From positions 5,797,001 through 5,861,000 of the forward strand of contig NZ_CP027860.1 in NCBI RefSeq assembly GCF_003015185.1: a stretch of 64,000 nt of DNA, in the 5' to 3' direction. Source of the DNA: Ahniella affigens (GTDB lineage: Bacteria; Pseudomonadota; Gammaproteobacteria; Xanthomonadales; Ahniellaceae). Below, one piece after another: positions 60,473-64,000 of this stretch (position 1 is its first letter; each line of letters starts with the position of its first letter). Below the pieces are notes generated by a model. That model saw only the letters and a list, made by a program, of their open reading frames with translations. It did no database searches and had not been told where the DNA came from. Made by a program: the position numbers and the translations under genes.

Positions 60473-60754
60473 TTAGTTAAACACCGCCTCAAACAAGCGC
60501 CCACGCTTATCAGGCTGGATCGGCGTCAGAAAGATCGCCATCTTGCCAAGCGACTCATGCTCCAGTTCATAAATGCCTTGCGGCAAATGCGCACTGGGAT
60601 GCGAAAAAGTCAGCGAAAACGCCTGTGGCCGCGGTGACGGCGATTTCAACCGGACCACTTCGATCAACTGGATGCTGCCACCCGTGCTGACGTTGAACGC
60701 GGTGTTCAATGCCGCATCGAATTGTTCAGGTGCCACGGATTGAAGATCGAGCAT
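60473..60754 (-). CDS. DUF6916-like small protein
   Basis: A 93-residue protein: LQSVAPEQFDAALNTAFNVS, GSIQLIEVVRLKSPSPRPQA, FSLTFSHPSAHLPQGIYELE, HESLGKMAIFLTPIQPDKRG and end LFEAVFN, which I read as the DUF6916 pattern. Function unknown; I believe such genes often lie near collar-type genes. It has no signal peptide. The ATG at 60754 follows GGGGACC. It is divergent from xthA. Confidence 0.65.
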   Translation of the reverse strand: MLDLQSVAPEQFDAALNTAFNVSTGGSIQLIEVVRLKSPSPRPQAFSLTFSHPSAHLPQGIYELEHESLGKMAIFLTPIQPDKRGRLFEAVFN

Positions 60755-60892
60755 GAGGGTCCCCAGACTTGGAAAGCCCGAGTGTAGCCAGCGCTGCAAA
60801 GCGCGGGCAATGGGACGGATCGGCGGTACGCGTCCGACAGTCCGCCAAGCGGGAGCATGCGCCGTGCCGCCGATACGCGATAACATTCACCC

Positions 60893-61654
60893 ATGAAAAT
60901 CGCCTCCTGGAACGTGAACTCGCTGAAGGCCCGCATGGAACACGTGCAGGCCTGGTTGGAATCGGCCAAACCGGACGTGCTGGCCATGCAGGAAATCAAG
61001 ATGGAAAGCCATCTGTTTCCGGAGCAGGCCTTTCAGGCGCTCGGCTATCACTGTCTGGCGAATGGCCAGAAAACCTACAACGGCGTGGCGATCATCGCGA
61101 AAACGCCGATGCAGGATGTGATCACGCAGATTCCGAACTTTGCCGACGAGCAACGCCGCGTGCTGGCCGCGACGATCGGCGATCTTCGGGTCATCGATCT
61201 GTATGTGGTCAATGGCCAGGAAGTCGGCTCCGAAAAGTATCAGTACAAGCTCAACTGGCTCGAAGCGCTGCAGCGTTGGCTGGAAGACGAAGCAGCGCGG
61301 TATCCGAATCTGGTGGTGCTCGGCGACTTCAACATTGCACCCGATGACCGCGACGTGCACGACCCCGAGGCCTGGCACGAATCGGTGCTGTGCTCCACCG
61401 CTGAGCGGAATGCCTACAAGCGCTTGCTCGACCTGGGGCTATTAGACAGCTACCGCGAACTTGATGACAACGGTGGCGTGTTCTCGTGGTGGGACTATCG
61501 ACAGGCAGCCTTTCGCCGAAATCTGGGCCTGCGCATCGACCTGGTGCTGATCAGTCAGGCGCTTCGCGGGCAACTGAAAGCGGCCGGCATCGACCGCGAA
61601 CCGCGCAAATGGGACAAACCGAGCGACCACGCGCCGGTATGGGTCGAGCTATGA
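60893..61654 (+). CDS. xthA: exodeoxyribonuclease III
   Basis: A 253-residue AP endonuclease/exonuclease of the EEP family: MKIASWNVNSLKARMEHVQA, VLAMQEIKM (metal Glu), NGVAIIAKTP, LVVLGDFNIAPDDRDVHDP (DxN), GLRIDLVLIS and SDHAPVWVEL (catalytic Asp-His). It repairs abasic sites. Its stop overlaps the UPF0149 gene (ATGA at 61651). Confidence 0.93.
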   Translation: MKIASWNVNSLKARMEHVQAWLESAKPDVLAMQEIKMESHLFPEQAFQALGYHCLANGQKTYNGVAIIAKTPMQDVITQIPNFADEQRRVLAATIGDLRVIDLYVVNGQEVGSEKYQYKLNWLEALQRWLEDEAARYPNLVVLGDFNIAPDDRDVHDPEAWHESVLCSTAERNAYKRLLDLGLLDSYRELDDNGGVFSWWDYRQAAFRRNLGLRIDLVLISQALRGQLKAAGIDREPRKWDKPSDHAPVWVEL

Positions 61655-62448
61655 GTGAACAGCCGCCCTATGGCTTGACCGACATTGAGCTCGACGAACT
61701 GAACGAATATCTGGCCGAGCATCCGGGCCCGTATCAGTTCGGGCTCGATGCCGCGCACGGTCTGCTGAGCGCGGTGGTCGTGGCGCCAGAACCGATTGCG
61801 GCGTCGGAATGGCTGCCGGTCCTGATCAGTGACGATGGCGAGATTGCCGATGCCGACACCAACAATCGCGTGTTGACCTTGATCGTGCGCCTTTACAACA
61901 GCATCGTGCAGGAGTTGGAGGCGTTCAGCTACCAACCGATTTACGCCGAGGTGGAAGACGAGCAAGGTCTTGCGCGTCTGTCGCCCCGTGGTTGGTGCGA
62001 GGGCTTTGCGGCCGGAATCGATTTGCGCTCCGAGATTTGGGGCACCCGTCTGGGCAGCGACCCACGTTTGCTCGAAATCATGGACCCGATCATTCGCCTC
62101 TCGGCAGAAGAGGGCGTACTCGATATCGACGTGGTCGGCGAACCAGGCTCGGCCCACGAACGAGGCGACGAGTTACCGTTGCCGGGTGAGCAACCTTGGC
62201 ATGAGCAGGCTTCGGACGACGCGCTGCCGGATGAAGCCGGCGACGACCCACCGGCAAGCGATAACCCCTGGCAACATTTGCTCGAACCGATGTCCGAGCC
62301 CGACTACGACGCGGCATTAAACGCGGTGGCCGCCGCCGTGGCCGACATCCAGCAGTATTGGCGCGATCATCAACCCCGGCAAGACGAATCGTTCGATGCC
62401 GACAATCCATTGCTGCGCCGAAAGCGCGATGGGCAGTGGGTGCATTGA
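61651..62448 (+). CDS. UPF0149/YecA family protein
   Basis: A 265-residue protein. The YgfB/YecA fold is seen as LTDIELDELNEYLAE, GLDAAHGLLSAVVVAPEPIA, SEWLPVLISDDGEIADADTN, and LSPRGWCEGFAAGIDLR with the conserved WCEGF. The C-terminal third is acidic and low in complexity (residues 165-210), longer than the family norm. No C-terminal SEC-C zinc motif is seen. It is coupled to xthA. Function unknown. Confidence 0.8.
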   Translation: MSEQPPYGLTDIELDELNEYLAEHPGPYQFGLDAAHGLLSAVVVAPEPIAASEWLPVLISDDGEIADADTNNRVLTLIVRLYNSIVQELEAFSYQPIYAEVEDEQGLARLSPRGWCEGFAAGIDLRSEIWGTRLGSDPRLLEIMDPIIRLSAEEGVLDIDVVGEPGSAHERGDELPLPGEQPWHEQASDDALPDEAGDDPPASDNPWQHLLEPMSEPDYDAALNAVAAAVADIQQYWRDHQPRQDESFDADNPLLRRKRDGQWVH

Positions 62449-62509
62449 GGTGGGTGGGGGCCATGGTTGCGCAATTCGACCAGCGTTGTGACAGCTTCGC
62501 AGCGCCGAA

Positions 62510-62540
62510 CGGGCAGACACTGGGGTCTGCCCCTACGACC
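62510..62540. repeat. GGGCAGAC palindromic repeat
   Basis: GGGCAGACACTGGGGTCTGC then CCCTACG, the fourth member of the family. Overlaps the end of the next minus-strand gene. Confidence 0.65.
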
Positions 62541-63015
62541 GAGGGCGGGTTGCATGCAAGAGTCTTCGAAGCTGGGTGATCTTGCCCGAGTCAGCTCTGA
62601 TGCCATAGCGCGGCAAGGTCTCGAGAATCTCCAGCCAGCGCGTGAGAAATGTGGGATTCCCTTGCAGGTTCTGTTTAGCGATTCGCCACTTGGCGAAACA
62701 GGCGCGTTGCTCTCGTTCCAGCCCAACCCGAATTGCATGGCATTCTTCGCACATTGACGGAGCCGACTGCAGGGGCTTTTTAAGCACTTCTAATGCGTGC
62801 TTCTGATCTTCAGCAGAGAACACGCATGCGCGCTTACACACTCGGCACTGGTATGGCCTGTGCGAATAGAACTCATCGATCAGCGCCATCGGACAAGCGA
62901 GCGCCGCTTCAGACCACTTCGAATAGTCAATGCGAACATCGCTGTTTGGCTTCGGACGGACCTTGCGGGCAACGCGAAGCACGAACTCAAGCTCGACAGG
63001 CACATTGCGATTCAT
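62533..63015 (-). CDS. hypothetical zinc-ribbon-like protein
   Basis: A 160-residue protein. One CxxC pair in YQCRVCKRACVF and another in SMCEECHAIRVG could bind zinc. The N-terminal half (VPVELEFVLRVARKVRPKPN) and the C-terminal half (TRWLEILETLPRYGIRADSG) are charged. No family recognised with confidence. The ATG at 63015 gives MNRNVPVEL; ribosome-binding site weak. Its 3' end overlaps a palindromic repeat. Confidence 0.6.
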   Translation of the reverse strand: MNRNVPVELEFVLRVARKVRPKPNSDVRIDYSKWSEAALACPMALIDEFYSHRPYQCRVCKRACVFSAEDQKHALEVLKKPLQSAPSMCEECHAIRVGLEREQRACFAKWRIAKQNLQGNPTFLTRWLEILETLPRYGIRADSGKITQLRRLLHATRPRS

Positions 63016-63022
63016 ACAAATC

Positions 63023-63229
63023 TCAAGTCCATGCGAAGTAGTCGGTGAACGGTCGCCAATAGGCTATCCCATCTAACGCCAACCCGATCTGCAGCCAATC
63101 ATCACGAATTCGTCTGGCGGCGTCGCGGCTCGGCAAGCGAAAAAAAGTGATAACGCGCCTAACCCAAACGCTGAGCCATAACGGGTGCGTCGAGCTTAAG
63201 CGACACGGTATCCACTCCGGATGGCTCAT
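63023..63229 (-). CDS. possible small hypothetical protein
   Basis: About 68 residues: MSHPEWIPCRLSSTHPLWLS, VWVRRVITFFRLPSRDAARR, DDWLQIGLALDGIAYW. No family, no signal peptide and no clear ribosome-binding site. It lies between two better-supported genes on the same strand, which is the only reason to list it. It may be noncoding. Confidence 0.3.
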   Translation of the reverse strand: MSHPEWIPCRLSSTHPLWLSVWVRRVITFFRLPSRDAARRIRDDWLQIGLALDGIAYWRPFTDYFAWT

Positions 63230-63273
63230 TAGGCGGCAGCCGTACAACTCGGCGCTGCAGGAACTATAGCCAA

Positions 63274-63669
63274 TCACTCGTTCGCTTCATAAAGCATAAA
63301 CGCCACCGAAACTGCGACGCCGTCAACGTTGGTCTTGATGTCGAGCGGCGTGCCAACCTTGCCTGAAAAGGATTGGCCCGAGTCGTGTTTGTCTTGTGGG
63401 GCCGTATTGGTTTCAGGTTTCAGTGAGACTGCAACCGTATACGTACCATCAGCCGAAATCGTCGGCACCAGCACGAGTTGGTATTGCTCCAATGCCTGCG
63501 CAAGTGGGAGCCCAGAAACGACAAACTCAGCAGTCCGTATGATCCGAGAGCGTTCCGCGCTGACCAGGACAGCTTCATAGTTTGCTCGGTATGCGGCCTC
63601 GGCAACATCGAACCCAGCCATGAACGCAACCGCAATCAAGGCCGCGAAAACCGACTTTGTGTTTGCCAT
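63274..63669 (-). CDS. secreted hypothetical protein
   Basis: A 131-residue protein with signal peptide (KSVFAALIAVAFMAGFDVAE, cleavage near AEA). The mature part is beta-rich: LVLVPTISADGTYTVAVSLK and DGVAVSVAFMLYEANE. No family recognised. The ATG at 63669 follows GGGAGTACGTC; the longer frame from 63702 lacks this support. Confidence 0.65.
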   Translation of the reverse strand: MANTKSVFAALIAVAFMAGFDVAEAAYRANYEAVLVSAERSRIIRTAEFVVSGLPLAQALEQYQLVLVPTISADGTYTVAVSLKPETNTAPQDKHDSGQSFSGKVGTPLDIKTNVDGVAVSVAFMLYEANE

Positions 63670-64000
63670 GACGTACTCCCGAATTTGGCCCAAACGTATC
63701 ACATCGTTCGCACGGGTCCCGCAGTCGCCTTGCGAGCCACCACTAGTGGGCGGGCATGGCCAAGCAGCCGGTACCTCGGCATCACGATTCGAGATTCAGC
63801 AAGTCCGGCGGGCAGCGCACGCCTTTTTCGGATTAGTTGAGTCGGGTGAGTGCCAAAACTCCGCATGTGACACAAGGGCCTCGCGTGATGGCAAACGCGC
63901 GGAAGCGACGTTATTGCAGCGCGTGCCGCAGTTTCCGGAACTCCACTGAAGACATACTCTTGATTTGACGCTAGGGGCAAACGCGACGCACGCCGAACGA
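63670..64000. other. terminal region without recognised gene
   Basis: About 330 bp to the window edge. Short frames exist on both strands but show no family features, signal peptide or ribosome-binding site. A gene may begin beyond the edge. Confidence 0.4.

Noticed and set aside
63699-63980. Minus-strand frame of 93 codons at the window end
   Set aside because: No ribosome-binding site, signal peptide or family feature; composition looks noncoding.

Overview
The window is a 64 kb piece of a GC-rich gammaproteobacterial chromosome. It most likely comes from the Xanthomonadales (Lysobacterales), perhaps a Rhodanobacteraceae/Ahniella-like organism. This is inferred from the gene content: a tol-pal operon followed by cpoB and queE, a minor-pilin cluster of type IV pili, an AmgK-type sugar kinase, biosynthetic SpeA, very large CSLREA and cadherin-like surface proteins, and three families of palindromic intergenic repeats. 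No phage, plasmid backbone, insertion-sequence transposase or CRISPR array was seen.

Layout. 0-8 kb: the end of queD, folA, a WYL regulator, a three-module CSLREA beta-helix surface protein, an NtrX-like response regulator without a GAFTGA loop, a small c-type cytochrome and a DUF1161 protein. 8-11 kb: REP doublets, a slipin, then about 1.25 kb without a protein gene. That stretch carries tRNA-like remnants, a structured element that recurs at 30.1 kb, and a predicted ~200 nt small RNA with its own promoter and terminator. 11-16 kb: an amidohydrolase, amgK, speA, a TIGR02449 protein and zapA. 16-23 kb: ybgC-tolQRAB-pal, a terminator, cpoB and queE.

22.9-27.5 kb is the most unusual locus. A lipoprotein M28 peptidase is followed by three translationally coupled genes: a CDP-glycerol glycerophosphotransferase-like enzyme, an IspD/TarI-like cytidylyltransferase and a RuBisCO-like protein (form IV type). 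The gaps are 3 bp and then two 4 bp ATGA overlaps. I know of no described pathway joining a RuBisCO-like protein to CDP-polyol activation and transfer, so this is my main candidate for an undescribed system.

28-35 kb: an orphan gene, a pseudo-receiver protein, pilE and the divergent cluster fimT-pilW-pilX-pilV. PilX is oversized, carries calcium-loop-like motifs, and no pilY1 is present. 35-41 kb: two SDRs, rlmI, bioF, a DUF481 outer-membrane protein and a WS/DGAT acyltransferase. 41-47 kb: a secreted S8 peptidase with accessory domains, small membrane and zinc-ribbon proteins, an AlkA-like glycosylase and a DUF2007 protein. 47-61 kb is a cell-surface region: a 2722-residue adhesin-like protein that looks like a fusion of two secreted proteins, three consecutive tail-collar (Mdp-type) proteins, a secreted hypothetical protein, a GNAT acetyltransferase, an unknown protein, a GT4 glycosyltransferase and a DUF6916-like protein. 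61-64 kb: xthA, a UPF0149 gene and small hypothetical genes.

All functional assignments come from reading the translated sequence and recognising motifs. No database search was run.
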